Of a DNA stretch of 64,000 nt, positions 1 through 12,100 are shown piece after piece. Under the pieces are notes generated by a model. It saw only the letters and a list, made by a program, of their open reading frames with translations. It was not told the origin of the DNA and made no database searches. The stretch spans positions 32,564,134-32,628,133 of the forward strand of contig NC_077239.1 of assembly GCF_947179165.1 (NCBI RefSeq), in the 5' to 3' direction. Every line of letters starts with the position of its first letter. Position 1 is the stretch's first letter. A program made the translations under genes and the position numbers. The stretch is from Solanum dulcamara (taxonomy: Eukaryota > Streptophyta > Magnoliopsida > Solanales > Solanaceae).

Positions 1-250
1 CCATTATTTGCCAAATTCGATAAGTGTTAGTTTTGGCTAAGGGAGGTTGGATTCCTCGGTCATGTGGTATCCGGCGATGGAATTAAGGTTGATCCAATGA
101 AAGTGGAAGTAGTGAAAAATTGTCCTAGACCATTGTATCTATTGGATATTAGGAGTTTCTAGGGCCTAGACGAATATTTTAGAAGGTTTGTGGAAGGTTT
201 TTCATTGATTTCTTCACCTTTGACTAAGTTCACCCAAAACAAAGTGAAGC

Positions 251-339
251 TCCACTGATCGGAAGCCTGTGAGAAGAGTTTCCAAGCTTCCGATCCTTCA
301 ACTATTGGAAACTCTTCTCACAAGCTTCCGATCAGTGGA
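251..339. repeat. 35-bp inverted repeat with 19-bp loop inside gypsy pol
   Basis: Bases 251-285 are the reverse complement of 305-339 with a single mismatch, around a 19-base loop. A third, direct copy of the inner part lies at about 341-360. The arm sequence is the expected coding segment for SEACEKSF, so this is a local inverted duplication replacing the RT-RNase H connection. Confidence 0.93.
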
Positions 340-364
340 ACTTGTGAGAAGAGTTTCCACTGAT

Positions 365-720
365 GGTTTTATTGTGTATTATGATGCCTCAAGGGTTGGT
401 CTTGGTTGTGTTTTGATGCAACATGGCAAGGTGATACTCTATTCTTCTAGAAAACTTAAGATGCACAAAAGGAACTACCTGAATCATGACTTGGAGGTAG
501 TGGTGTTGTGTTTGGTTTGAAGAATTGGAATTACTACATTTATCATGTCTATGTGGATATATTCATCGATCACAAGAGTTTACAATATGTTTAAGCAAAC
601 AAACTTGAACCTTCAGCAAAGGAGATGGCTTAAATTGTTGAAAGACTGTGATATGAGTGTGTTGTACCATCTAGATAAAGCTAATTTGGTTGTCAATGCA
701 CTAAGTAGATTGTCCATAAA
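365..720 (+). pseudogene. Gypsy RNase H remnant
   Basis: The frame from 269 gives FIVYYDASRVGLGCVLMQ, then continues after a stop into LNLQQRRWLKLLKDCDM and LDKANLVVNALSRL. YDAS and HDLE hold two expected acidic residues. The last motif, usually VADALSR, reads VVNALSR, so a catalytic aspartate appears lost. At least one stop separates the two halves. The segment just upstream (251-365) is scrambled by a local inverted duplication. Confidence 0.85.
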
Positions 721-1059
721 TAGTGTTGCACATGTTGAGGAAGGTAAGAATAATTTTTTTAAGGATATGCATCGATTGGCTTATTTAGGTGTTCGATTGG
801 TTGATTTCGATAATGGAGATATTCTTTTTCATAATAGTTCTAAATCGTTCTTGTAGAAGATGTCAGTCGAAGAAATATAATGATCCAGTGTTGGTTAAAT
901 TAAAGAAGACGGTTGCCAAAAAAGCCATTGAGGCTTTCCCTCAGAGGGATATGGTGTACTTCCTTATCACGGCAAGTTTTGTGTTCCTAATGTTGATAGT
1001 TTGATAAAGTTGATATTGGATGAGGCCCATAGTTCTTGGTATTCGATTCATCTGGGATC

Positions 1060-1545
1060 CACCAAGATGTATCATAATTTGAGGGAGGTGTATTAGTGGA
1101 AGGGGATGAAAAAGGACATAGTGGAATATGTGGCAAGGTGGCCTAATTGCGAACAAGTGAAGGTTGAGCATAAAAAATTGAGAGATTTAGCTCATGACAT
1201 TGAGATTTCTACTTGGAAGTGGGAACATGTGAATATGGACTTTGTAAAGGGTTTTCCCCGTACTAAGAAACAATATTTTTCTATTTGGGTTATTGTAGAT
1301 CAAATGACTAAGTCAGCTCATTTTCTACCGGTTAAGAATTTTAATAATGCCAAAGACTATTCTAAGTTATATGTCCGTGAGTTGGTTAGATTGTATGATG
1401 TTCCCTTGTCTATTATATCGTATCGAGGTACTCAATTCACTTTGCATTTTTGGATGTCATTCCGAAAGGGTCTTGGAATGAAAGTCAAGTTAAGTACCAT
1501 TTTTCACCCTCAAACTGATGGTCAAGTCGAAAGAATGATTTAAAC
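1060..1545 (+). pseudogene. Gypsy integrase remnant with altered catalytic Asp
   Basis: The open frame 1106-1543 contains the zinc-binding end (WPNCEQVKVEH, where the usual first Cys of the CPNC pair is Trp-adjacent or lost). It also has the core motifs VNMDFVKGFPR, SIISYRGTQF and HPQTDGQVERMI. The second DDE aspartate, normally in SDRGTQF, is Tyr here. The frame stops directly after ERMI. The protein would be inactive. Confidence 0.88.
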
Positions 1546-1746
1546 TTTAGAAGATATGTTGAGGGCATATGTTATTTATTTTAAAGAAAGTTAGGATTAG
1601 CATCTACCATTAATTGAGTTTGCCTACAACAATAGTGATTACTCTAGCATCTAAATGGCTCCTTTTGAATCATTGTATGGGAGAAGTGTAGGTCCCCGGT
1701 GGGATGGTTTGAAGTAGGTGAGATGGTGTTTATCGGTCCAGATTAG

Positions 1747-2287
1747 GTGTTAGATGCTGTGGAGAAGGTGAGACTCATAAGAGAGAATTTAAAGATGTCT
1801 CAAAGTCGTAAAAAGTCCTATTTGGATGTTATGAAAAGGGAGCTTGAATTTGATGTGGATGATTGGGTTTATTTGAAGGTTTCACCAATGAAGGGTGTAA
1901 TGCATTTTGATAACAATGGGAAATTGAGCCCTACGTATGTTGGACCTTATAACATATGGATATGTATTGGAAAACTAGCATATAAGTTAGAATTTCTATT
2001 TAAGTTAACTATGCTTCATCTGGTGTTTTATATGTCAATATTGAGGAAGTTCGGGGGTGATCCAAATTCCATTGTACCATTTCGAAGATGTGAGCATTGA
2101 AAAGAATTTGACTTATGAAGAGGTTTTGGTGGAAATTTTAGACCAACAAGTAAAGTGGCTAAGGATTAAAGAGGTTGTGTCCATCAAGGTATTGTGGAGA
2201 AATCAATAAGTAGAAACTGCTACTTGGGAAGAGAAGGCGAATATGATGAAACGATACTCGCATCTCTTTCCCTCTACTCAACCCTAA
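1747..2287 (+). pseudogene. Gypsy integrase C-terminus and chromodomain-like tail
   Basis: The open frame 1747-2100 contains SQSRKKSYLDV and VYLKVSPMKGVMHF, the conserved SH3-like stretch of gypsy integrase. A +1 shifted frame continues with YEEVLVEILDQQVKWLR and WRNQ-stop-VETATWEEKA, the chromodomain-like end. A stop within WRNQ and the frame change show decay. Confidence 0.85.
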
Positions 2288-2527
2288 GGTATGAAGTTGT
2301 TTTTATCAATTGAATTCCTACGTATTTAGTTCTTCCTATGTCATTCATATGCATGCATGTTCATCAAAATTGATTTTAAGTCATGTTTTATGTTAAGTTT
2401 GAAAATCTCATGTTCTATGTATTTTTAAGGTGTCGTGATAATCATGTTGGGTTGCTAGTCCTCTTTTCGTGTATTTCCATGCTAGTTGAAGCTCATTCGA
2501 GGAAGATTGTATCCGAGGGAGAGATAT

Positions 2528-3782
2528 TGTAAGACCCAAGAAGTCAAAAAATTTGAACAAATAAAAAATCTCTCAAAGTGTGACTTTCTCTGAGTCATCG
2601 ACTCCCAAGATGACTCGTAGTCACTCCTATGATTCATAGGGATGATTCATGGAGGGAGCTCTTAAGCCTGTTCAGGACCATCCTCAGAAAAAGTCCTACA
2701 ACTAAAAAGTACAAGTGGTAGTCCTGTTGATGAGTCATAATGTCGACTCGTAACAAAACTTTATAGACTCATATTTTTGTATATTTTTAGACCTACAGGA
2801 GGAGTTGGGTCTATGACACATAAGAATTTTGACCAATTATAAGCACAACTCATAGAAATGAATCAGAGACCCAAATCTCAGGGTCTTCTCAAACCTGTAG
2901 TATGACTTAATTGATGAGTCGTAAAGGTTTCTATGACTCGTAGGAGTCAACTCATAGAGTGAACATTTGAGTTTAATTAACTACAATATTGTCTTTTCCC
3001 CAAGTTCGATTCAATGAACCTACACACATTTATGGTCAATTTCAAAGCCTATAAACACCCCACCCTTCAAATTCTCCTCCTATTCTAATTCATTCTCCTA
3101 TATTCTCTAAGGCAAGACTAAGAAATTCTCTCAAGGTTCTCTTATACAAATTCAAGTTAGGATTTCAAGAGCAATCAGTTTCTTCTTCAATTTCTGAGTT
3201 AATTCACCAAGACATGTGGGGATTGATCCATGGGTTCCTTCCACTCATGAATTCCCAAGGTTTTCCTCAAAAATCTCTTTAAGTTTCATTACTTTCTAAC
3301 CCTAGTCTTGATTAATTGCATTAGGTTATTTCAATTATATTTTTAATTGTAATCAATGAACATTATAAGCATGATTTTACATTAATTATATGATTCAAGT
3401 TGAATTATGAATGCCCATGCACAAAGTTATTTTCAGTGATGATTCACATGAATTATGATTATGAAGTTTAATGATTTTCAAAGAAAGTTTTATGAATGAA
3501 GTTGATATTGGTAATTCAAATAATGAAAGTTATACTGATGATCTAACAAAGTTATTATGGTGTGATAAGGAAAATTCTCACACAAATTATGACTTAAGAT
3601 GGTGATAAAGACAATTATCACCAAGATTTATGGATTCCTATGAATCACTAAAGTTAATGAGAAACTCTAATGATTATTTTCATGATGAAGTTAATGATGA
3701 TGTTTCAATGTTTTTAATGATTTTCATTGGGATATTGACTAAGAACTAAGATGATTTTTAGGTAGGGTTCGGTCAGGTAACA
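2528..3782 (+). mobile_element. Gypsy LTR, 5' part (interrupted by solo LTR)
   Basis: The LTR starts TGTAAGACCC right after a purine-rich tract that follows the pol end. Bases 2580-2960 are rich in short palindromic pieces built on GACTCAT/ATGAGTC-like words. The LTR is interrupted at 3783-3787 (target TAGTT) by a solo LTR and resumes at about 6255-6358. That part ends with the sequence around TAGTGGATCCACA that is also seen in the LTR at 14806. Confidence 0.8.
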
Positions 3783-3787
3783 TAGTT

Positions 3788-6254
3788 TGTAACACCCCAA
3801 TTTTCTTATTATGGTTTTTCTAAAGGATTGCTAGGTGATCCACATTATTTATGAAGTTCTATGTGAGTTATAACGGTTGGAAATAGGTCTACAGGGATTT
3901 GGAAGGATTCGGAGGCCAAGTAATGAGTCGAGGTGATAAACCTACTTGCGTAAGCTATTGATTGGGATGTCTTACATAACAAATCTATGTGAGTACACGT
4001 CGAGCTTAAGTAGCAAGAATTACATAGGTTCTTAAAGTGAAATAAGATTATGAACCCACAGAAGATGGAAAAGGAGGCGTAGCACCTACTTAAAACAAGT
4101 AGGTGATTCACCTACTTGGATTAAGTAGGTCATGCACCTACTTGGACCAAGTAGGTGACACACCTACTTGGGGTGGACCCATGCTGCCACGTGGCAGCTT
4201 TGGATTGGGTGCATGGATAAGGTGGCGCCCTAGGGGCTGGACACGTATCACACTATGGTATGCCATATGTCACACTTTAATGGAGCATATATATACATGT
4301 TAATATAACAAAGAAGTCATTTTTCAGCCTTACACTTAGAAAGACTTGAGAGAAAAATCAAGAGAAAGGAGAAAGAGAGCTACGGGTTTGGCCAATTAAG
4401 GTAAGCCCTCCGATTTCGTTCCATCAATTAATTGTCTGAGGAATTCTTTAGTTAAGTAGCGGTGTTTAACAACGTAAAATTTATAGTTTGGCAGCAAGGA
4501 GGTTCTTGTTCTTTGTAGCAAACCCATTTTTGGATATGACTATCGTTAGTAAAATTAGTATAACTCCTTGTGTAAAGCTTTGTTTTGAGTGATTCAAGTA
4601 TTTTGGAAAGATATTTCATAGGGATATAACTTTAATTTAGGTTCAAAACTCAGTTTTGCTTTTAGCTACTCGAAAAAGGGTGATGAAGTATAGGGGACGT
4701 GCTGCCCAGATTTTGTTTTGGAAATCCTACATGGACAGCTGTTGGTATTTTAGGCATATGTTTTTGTAAAGAATTGTTGTAGGGGTGATTCAAAATTTTA
4801 TGCAACACTAAGACATATTTCTATAACTTTCCTTGAGGCCATAAAGCCTATTTCTCCCATTTACCCCTTCGAAACTGAGCAATAATACAAGACAGTAGGC
4901 TGTCCAGAATTCTGGTTTGAATAGTTTGGGCTGATTTTTATTAATTTGATGTTTAGTTTTGATATGATGAGACTCTTAAACTTAATTAGATATTTTATTG
5001 TGTATTTAAGATGTATATGTTCTTATACAAGCTAAGAGGAACTATTTGATGAAGTGAATTTTGGTTGGTCTATGGCAGAGAGGAATTGAGCTCCTCGAGT
5101 TGTGATAGAACCTGTTGTATGCTAAAACGCAAAGGTTTGTGTATAAACTTAAACTTGGAATGTTTTATTTTTCTAAAATTTGAAGTATTTTGATGGGTTG
5201 TTTTCTTACTCTTTGTCTTGTATTATGTTATGATTATTATCTCAAGTATTGCAAAACTTTTGCTAAACCACCCACTTGTACGAATTGCTTGATCATTTTG
5301 CATTCTTGATGGAACTTTGTTCTTTTTGTTACGGTGATTTGTCATCGATATTGGCATGTCTCTCGATTTGGATCTTGCCCATCTTGACTTTGGATTTACA
5401 TTTCATCTTGATAATGGGATTTTTGTCCATTTTTAGTACGAGTGGAAAGCTACTTTCAACATGGTTCTTGATTCTTTTGATATTGGGTGACGACCCTTCT
5501 TGATATGAGTTTCGATCCTTCTTGATTTCGGGGCTTCGGTCTGTCTTAATATTGATTGTGCTTAGTGTGAAGGCATGACGTACCTATTAGGCAAAATTAA
5601 TTATTTGACAACTCTTTCGAATTGAATTATAAGTTTCTTGATACTTGAGCCTTTGAATATTGATATTGATTTTGAAACTCTTCAAGGTTTGTATTCGATA
5701 CTTTGATATACTTGTTCACTTAGGCTTAATTTTACCTTATTAAGCCACCTGCGATGAACAAGGGAATTAAAGAATTTAATGGCTCCAAGCCCAAAGTTTG
5801 TACACCACTAAGCTTTATGCTTAGCGATAGTTGTTTTCTATCATTGGTAATGTGCGGGATGAGATATGAAGATGCCTATTTGGAGTAGACTTTTTGGAGC
5901 CCTTGTGAAGATCACATCTGTATATGCATCTAGTTTTTGTAAATATTTTGGGGTACTTGTACATGATACATGTGGCTTGTGAAAACAAAACTATATGCTT
6001 GTAACTTGAAAAGGGTGACTAGTTTTGCTATTTTGAAGTGTGCTTTTAACTCAAGTCATGCTTGTACTGCGCTTATATGTTGGCTTGTCATTTTGCACAA
6101 AGGAGGATAATAGTTTTGTAATAACTACTAATTCGAGTTTTGTGTATTTTATGGACCCGCAACGGTGTTGACTATTTGTTATTATAAAAAAATGAGTAAA
6201 AAGTAAAACTACCTTTTGTCTTGTAAGTGGCATCCTCCCAAAGGGGGTGCTACA
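3788..6254 (+). mobile_element. Solo LTR (2467 bp) with 5-bp target duplication TAGTT
   Basis: The element begins TGTAACACCCC and ends GGGGTGCTACA, so the ends are inverted copies. It is flanked by TAGTT at 3783-3787 and 6255-6259. No internal coding or second LTR is present, which indicates LTR-LTR recombination. It sits inside another gypsy LTR. A promoter-proximal palindromic array (4083-4171) precedes a TATA-like run near 4286-4297. Small open frames here (for example 5276-5503) have no recognisable similarity. Confidence 0.92.
4083..4171. promoter_or_regulatory. 26-bp tandem palindromic array in solo LTR
   Basis: CACCTACTT..AAGTAGGTG palindromes start at 4083, 4109 and 4135, and a half unit starts at 4161, giving an exact 26-bp spacing. 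The array lies about 120 bp upstream of the TATA-like run, where LTR enhancers sit. A related sequence in reverse orientation occurs at 22857-22910. The role in transcription is inferred. Confidence 0.75.
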
Positions 6255-6365
6255 TAGTTAGTTTTCTAAGAGAATCCTAGTAGCAACCTAAAGTCTCAAA
6301 CTACATTGCCTCCTTAGGTTGCCTTATGGCCTAGATAGTGGATCCACATATAGCTCATGAATTAC
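6255..6365 (+). mobile_element. Continuation of the interrupted gypsy LTR
   Basis: After the second TAGTT the sequence resumes with AGTTTTCTAAGAGAATCC and the region around AGTGGATCCACA. This aligns by eye with 14700-14850 of another LTR of the same family. It breaks off near 6358-6366, where minus-strand gypsy coding begins. Confidence 0.7.
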
Positions 6366-6379
6366 TACCCTTCCATTCT

Positions 6380-6750
6380 AGGATTGGCTCATTAGGAAAT
6401 TGAAACTTAACCATTCAGGTTCTACAATCGATAGAAGCATAACATGCATATAGCTAATCCATACTAAGGATAATGTCAAAATCATTCATATCAAGCTCAA
6501 CTAGATCACATAAGGTAACTCTATGGAAAATTGAAACTGGATAATTTCTATAGATCCTTTTAGCCACAATCCACTCACCTACGGGAGTATAGACGAAAAA
6601 AGGCTCCAACAATATTTTAGGACTAACATCAAATCTCATGGCCACATAAGAAGTAACAAAAGAGAAATTTTCACCCAGATCTAGTAGGGAATAAAAATCA
6701 TAGTCAAAGACCCATAACATACCGGTAACAACATTGACAGTCTCCTCCAC
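6380..6750 (-). pseudogene. Gypsy aspartic protease remnant
   Basis: The minus frame 6454-6750 has FYSLLDLGENFSFVTSYVAM in place of the usual LLDPGANLSFVT-like active site, so the catalytic D-[ST]-G is read as DLGEN and is probably non-functional. DLVELDMNDFDIILSMDW, the second conserved block, follows. The frame is open for 98 codons but has no connected gag or RT. Confidence 0.85.
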
Positions 6751-6839
6751 CTCTTGCCTAGCATGAAGAGCATAGAACCAGTTATTACCTTGACCATCCT
6801 TTGGCTGATCTTGAGAACCTTTTTGAACTTGGATTTAAG

Positions 6840-7860
6840 GACACCATCCTTAACCCTACACTCCTTGGCATGATGACCCATCTTGCCACATCGATACCAC
6901 ACATTCAGACCCGCTAGACACTCTACCTTATGATTCTTTCCATATTTCTTGCATACGGGGGTAACTTGGCTAATTGGGGCACCTTATTGAGGCTTAGGGT
7001 TGGGCACCCTATCCTTGTCAAACCTTGAAGTAGTAGCATTTAAATAACCTTGACCAAAATAGCTTTGGCGAAAATGAGGACGCCCCCCACTTCTGGACCA
7101 AGCATGAGAGGATTCACCACCATCGATCCTTTCTTTTTTTGACTCACTAGTTTTCTCCCTTAGCTTCTCCTTCTCTGCTCTACATGAGTCATAAGTCTAG
7201 AGATGTTCATTTCCCAAATCAACATGGCCATCTTACATTCCTTAGAAACCAAATCCGACATATCTGACATGAACTTGCTCATACAAGCTCTTGGGTCGGC
7301 AACAATAAATTGAGCATACTTTGACAATTGGATGAACTTGAGGGTATACTCCCTTACTTAAGGTTGATGAACACTTGTATATTCGCCTTCCTCACCTCCA
7401 ATGAGAAGAAGCAATCAAGAAATACTCTTTTAAACTCTCCCCAACTCATGGGGCCCGCCTCTATAGGCCTCTCACTCTTCTATAGGTTAAACCAAATCCT
7501 AGCAATACCCTTTAACTAATAGATAGCAAACTCCGCCCTCTCAACCTAGTTAATCCCCATAATCTCCACAATTTTGTGGATACTCTCAACAAACTCTTGT
7601 GGATTCTCATCTACCTTAGAACCCCAAAACTCTAAAGGATTCATCCTTATGAAGTCACGGACCCTTGTTGCCAACGTACCCATATTTAGTTTTATGGGAG
7701 CTACCATTTCATGATTCACTTTATCCATTATGGATTGACCAAGTACTTGAAAGGCCGCTCGAAACTCGACATTAGTCACATGGTCATTCAAGAAAGCATT
7801 CAAATATTATTTCTCCTCTTCAACCATGTTTCTTCGAATAGGGTACATTTATGGAGACAT
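6840..7860 (-). pseudogene. Gypsy gag remnant with CCHC knuckle
   Basis: The minus frame 7546-7803 reads MNAFLNDHVTNVEFRAAFQV, later RVRDFIRMNPLEFWGS and PQEFVESIHKI, typical of chromovirus gag. Downstream, 6681-6902 begins in a zinc knuckle (CGKMGHHAKEC, with the first Cys of the motif replaced or shifted). The connection between them is broken by stops. It would package RNA in an intact element. Confidence 0.83.
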
Positions 7861-8078
7861 TTTCTAAAAATTGCTAAGAACAATCGTTAGAGGAAAAGCC
7901 TTAGAGTACCACTCTATCACATAACATAGATCATGAAAGAAGTGAGATTTTCCTAAGACACATCATAGCCTCCTATCCATAGATATGGAGTGCTTCACAC
8001 CGATGAACAAGACTCTACTTAACGCGGTATGTTAGACACCCTAGGATACTCCTAAACCTTGTTCTCTGATAGCAAGTT

Positions 8079-9145
8079 TGTCATACCCCACCCTAGACCT
8101 AGGAGTGACAAGGTGATCGGGAAACCAAAGGATCCCAACCAAGCCATGTTAGCATACATCGCATACATAAGTAAATTAACATAATAAAATAAGTGGAAGA
8201 ACCAACTCAACATAGAAGTCAAAGGAGAAGTAAACCCAACTCAAATGTTCGACAAGGAATACATCAACTTTCAACGTCTAAATATGCCTCTATACTAAAA
8301 TTGATGGGAGCTTTAGGAGAAGCTCCTAGCTCAACTAAATCATAAGAGAAAGTCAAGTAGAAATATAAAATAAATTCATGTCCTTGATGAATGAAGACTC
8401 ACCAACTCATGAGAAAACTAAACCAACTCTAGCCACGAATATGAGGAGCGTGAGCATCATCTGTCCCTACATTATGAGATAATATAGGCAAAATATGTGT
8501 TAGAACATAAAAGGTACTAAGTATGTGAGATATGTATGAACAAGTAATAGGATGTGAGCAATCTAACATAGGATGCAGGACCAATCATAAAGGAACATGA
8601 ATAAGGCTTAAAAGCATTTGAAAACACATAAAGACTTATCTTCAATACATCACAGAATCTCATAGTAAAACTTACATCTTTACATATAAATTGTGTAAGA
8701 TAAGACCTTTAACCGACATGTAAAACCATGCGAGCTATGACATGGAATCCGATGTAAATCCCATATTGAGAAGATAGAAGCTACTTGCCAAGGTAGACTC
8801 CATGAGAACATCTTAACTTCATGAGCTATATATGGATACATTAGCTAGGCCATAAGGCAACCTATAGTGGTAACATAGTATGAGACTTTAGGTTGCTACT
8901 AGAATTCCCTTAGGTAACTAACTACGTTATCGGACTGAATCCCACCTAAAAATCATCTCGGTGCTTAGTTAATATCCCACTGAAAATCATTAAAAAAAAT
9001 TAAAACATCATCATTAACTTCATCATGAAAATATTCATTGGAGCAGCTCATTAACTTGGTTATTTATAAGAATCCATAAACTTTGGTGAGAATTGTCCTT
9101 ATCACCATCCTAAATCATAATTTGTGTGAGAATTGTCCTTATCAT
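8079..9145 (-). mobile_element. Gypsy LTR (minus), R/U5-side part before a nested solo LTR
   Basis: Next to the primer site, the minus-strand LTR ends GGGTGGGGTATGACA. The LTR body extends to higher coordinates, resembles 13371-15596 in reverse, and is interrupted at 9141-9145 by a solo LTR. It resumes at 12477. No coding is visible. Confidence 0.78.
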
Positions 9146-12100
9146 TGTTATACCCCATACTTTTATACCTTGGAAGGATCTCAAGCTTCTTGAAAGGCTC
9201 TTAAGTTTCTTAAAAGGTTTGTAGGCTTCTTAGAAGTTAACTTGTGAGATGGATAATCTATAACGCTACCAAACAACTCTAAGGAAGGGAGAACGTGACA
9301 CTCCATAATAGTGAAGATTGGAAATAGGGTTATAAAAATTCGAAAGAAGTTGGAGACAAAATAATGAGTCATAGGACTTGACTTACTTACTTAAGCTACC
9401 AACTTGGAAGTCTTACATACTTAAGCTACTTGAGTACATTCCAAGCTTACGTAGCAAGGATTACATAGGTTCGTGAAGCAAGATGAGATTACGAACCCAT
9501 GAGGAGAAAATGAGGGTGACACATGGAAACAAGAGGGAGTGCCACATGGAAGAAGATGCAGCAAGGGAGTGGTCCCCCCCTACCATGTGGCATCTCAAGG
9601 GTGGAGGAGGGGGTGTGTTGGCCCTATGAGGTCTTGGCATGTGTTACCACTTAGGGGTTGACACATGTAACCCCTAAGGTGGCCTCTATATATATGTTTT
9701 ATGACTTTTATCTTCATCCTTATACCATAAGTTACATACTTCTCTAGAAAAATCAAGAGGAAAAAGGAAGAGAAGAAACCCTAGAGCTAGAGAGAAAGTA
9801 GTGGCGGCCAAGGGGAGAAAACGATAAGTTTTCCGATTTCATTTCGTGAATTAAGTATTTAAGGTATACCATAATGGTATGAAGTTTTTAGTAATATAAA
9901 TTTATGATTTGGAGCAGCACCAAAAGGTTAACAAATAGCCACGAAGTTTTAGCTGCGCTAAAAGAATTTCCGAGGTGAGTTTTGGCAAGTCTTGGCGAGT
10001 TTCGGGCAAGGTAAGGTTTTCCCTTTAAAATTGGAGTTTATGATGTTTTTATGAAGTATATTACATGTCTTAAATAAGGCTGTAAGTGGAAAACTTGTAT
10101 AAATATACTTGACGTTAGAAACAAACTAAATTGAAGTCGTTATAGTTAAATCGAAGTCGAGTAGTGTGTTGTGATTGTGGTGCTGCAGTTGCAGCAGGTT
10201 GGATGGTGTGTTACAGGGATGGAAATTGTTCTAAAAAGGGTGTGGTTACTTCTGGTTGCAGCCACTCGACCCTCCATTTCTTATTGTTAAAGGTTTTACA
10301 AAATAATGGTTAAAACTCTATTTTGGTATCGTAGTTTTGAGCTAGTTGTTTGGAGTTGTATTGAGTAATGTTGAAGTGATTTGATTTTATATATAGATGC
10401 TGGTTGTTGTTGGTAATATGGATTCTAATATTAGCAGTTGTATAGGGCAAGTTACACGGGAGATGCTGCCCGATTTCCGATAACTTTGGAACTAGTAATA
10501 AACTAGTCGAGGGAAAGGGACAAGGGAATGATTCCTATGAATACTTGGTTGTGGATTTGGAAGTTGGAAAGTGGAAGGTTATTAATATTAGTATTTTTTC
10601 CATGTTAAATAGGTTCAAAAGACGACGAGGCAAACGTGGTGAAGGGTAACCCATAAGAGGTATGTGAAGCTACCTTCTTTCTCTTGGCATGTTTTTGGCA
10701 TAAGTATGTAAAGCTACCCTTCTTCTCTCTTGATATGTCTTTGACATCAGTTATGCTACTATGATGAAATGTCTATGGTACCGAGTCCCTTGATGGGCCA
10801 AGTAGGATATATGTTACTATCTAAGGATCGGGTCGTACGTTCCACGGCACATATGTGTATGATGTCTATATGAGGGGAAGTAGAGAGTATGTAAATCTTA
10901 TCTCTTCTTTTCTCTTGGCATGACTTAGTCATAAGTGGTTGGTATATGTACTGTGGGATAATTCCATTCATATAACCCCGAGTATGGTTCATAAATCTTA
11001 TTCACTTCTTGATGTTAGAACTCCTGCGATAGTTGAGTTATTGTCTTGTAAGTCTTCTACATGACGAAAGGTAGTACACGTGAAGCCTATCCCTTTCTTC
11101 TCTTGAAATGGCTTAATGTAAGTGAAGCGGTATATGATATGAGTTAGAGGTAATTCCATTTATAGATTCCGGGTGTAACTCATGGCTTGTACTCACTTCT
11201 AAATGTTAAAGGTCCTAAAGCAGTTGAACTACTACCCTCGAGCCTTTCATATGTTGGGTAGTAACTGGATATGCAAGCTCGTATTCCTAAGGGCTCTGGG
11301 GTGATGAATATCTCTGATTGCGTAAGTTGTGTAGCATTATCTTGATGCACATCTATGACACCTGAGGCTCCACTTAATATGATCCCTATTGATCCTCATA
11401 GGGTACTCAAGACAATTACTACCCGGATCTTCAAGTGACGGTTCACTTGGCTATTTCATGGAGTCTCAGATAATGATTTATCTTACATATGGTTACTCAC
11501 TACTTTGCTCATGTATATGGTTAATATATCTTCCACCGAGTCCCTCACATAAAGGGTCTAGTATAATATAAGATGATATAAGTATTCACCGAGTCCCATA
11601 AAGGGTCGGGTACAATATAAGATGATATAAGTATTCACCGAGTCCCATAAAGGATTGGGTATGACTGAGTCATATAAAGGGCCAGGTATAACGAAGTCCC
11701 ATAAAGGGCTGGGTATGACCCATCTCATAAAGGGCCGGGTATGATCGAGTCCCATAAAGGGCCAGGTATGATATATGTATACGATGGTAAGATGATATGA
11801 TTAATGACTGGGTCCCATAAAGGTCTGGGTATGGTATATATACGCATATGATGACATAATGATACATTTGTAACACCGAGTCCCATAACAGGCTAGGTAT
11901 GAAATATGACACTAAGATATATAACGTCATTTTACAAGATGCAGGTACAATGATTTATTAATTATTATACTTATTCCCTACCAACTGTAATTTCCTTATG
12001 ATGTATATGCGTATATACTCAGTACATATGTCGTACTGACCCTTCTTTCCCGGGGGGCTGCGTTCATACCCGTAGGTATAGATACACACTTTGGGGATTT

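Larger units (their letters stand above)
1..2287 (+). mobile_element. Degenerate Ty3/gypsy chromovirus pol (RT end, RNase H, integrase, C-terminal domain)
   Basis: Broken plus-strand frames give, in order, the end of reverse transcriptase (1-260), RNase H (about 365-720), integrase (about 1060-1545) and a C-terminal chromodomain-like tail (about 1747-2287, ending KRYSHLFPSTQP). This is the order of chromodomain gypsy elements, where integrase follows RNase H. Stops and frameshifts occur throughout, so the copy is dead. The 5' half lies outside the window. About 240 bp of non-coding sequence and a purine-rich tract (about 2514-2525) lead into the LTR at 2528. No protein is expected to be made. 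Confidence 0.9.
6366..8078 (-). mobile_element. Minus-strand gypsy gag-protease fragment with leader
   Basis: On the minus strand the order is: primer binding-like site CTCTGATAGCAA (8064-8075, plus sequence), leader, gag (to about 6840) and aspartic protease (to about 6380). The 3' two thirds of pol are missing. The fragment is in frame only in pieces: 7546-7803, 6681-6902 and 6454-6750. It abuts an unrelated plus-strand LTR on the left. Confidence 0.85.

Noticed and set aside
5276..5503. 75-codon hydrophobic open frame in the solo LTR
   Set aside because: No homologous domain recognised, and it lies in an LTR with non-coding style.
11670..11930. 86-codon minus-strand frame with repeated PFMGL/YGTQS pieces
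   Set aside because: It comes from the CCGAGTCCCATAAAGGG tandem units.
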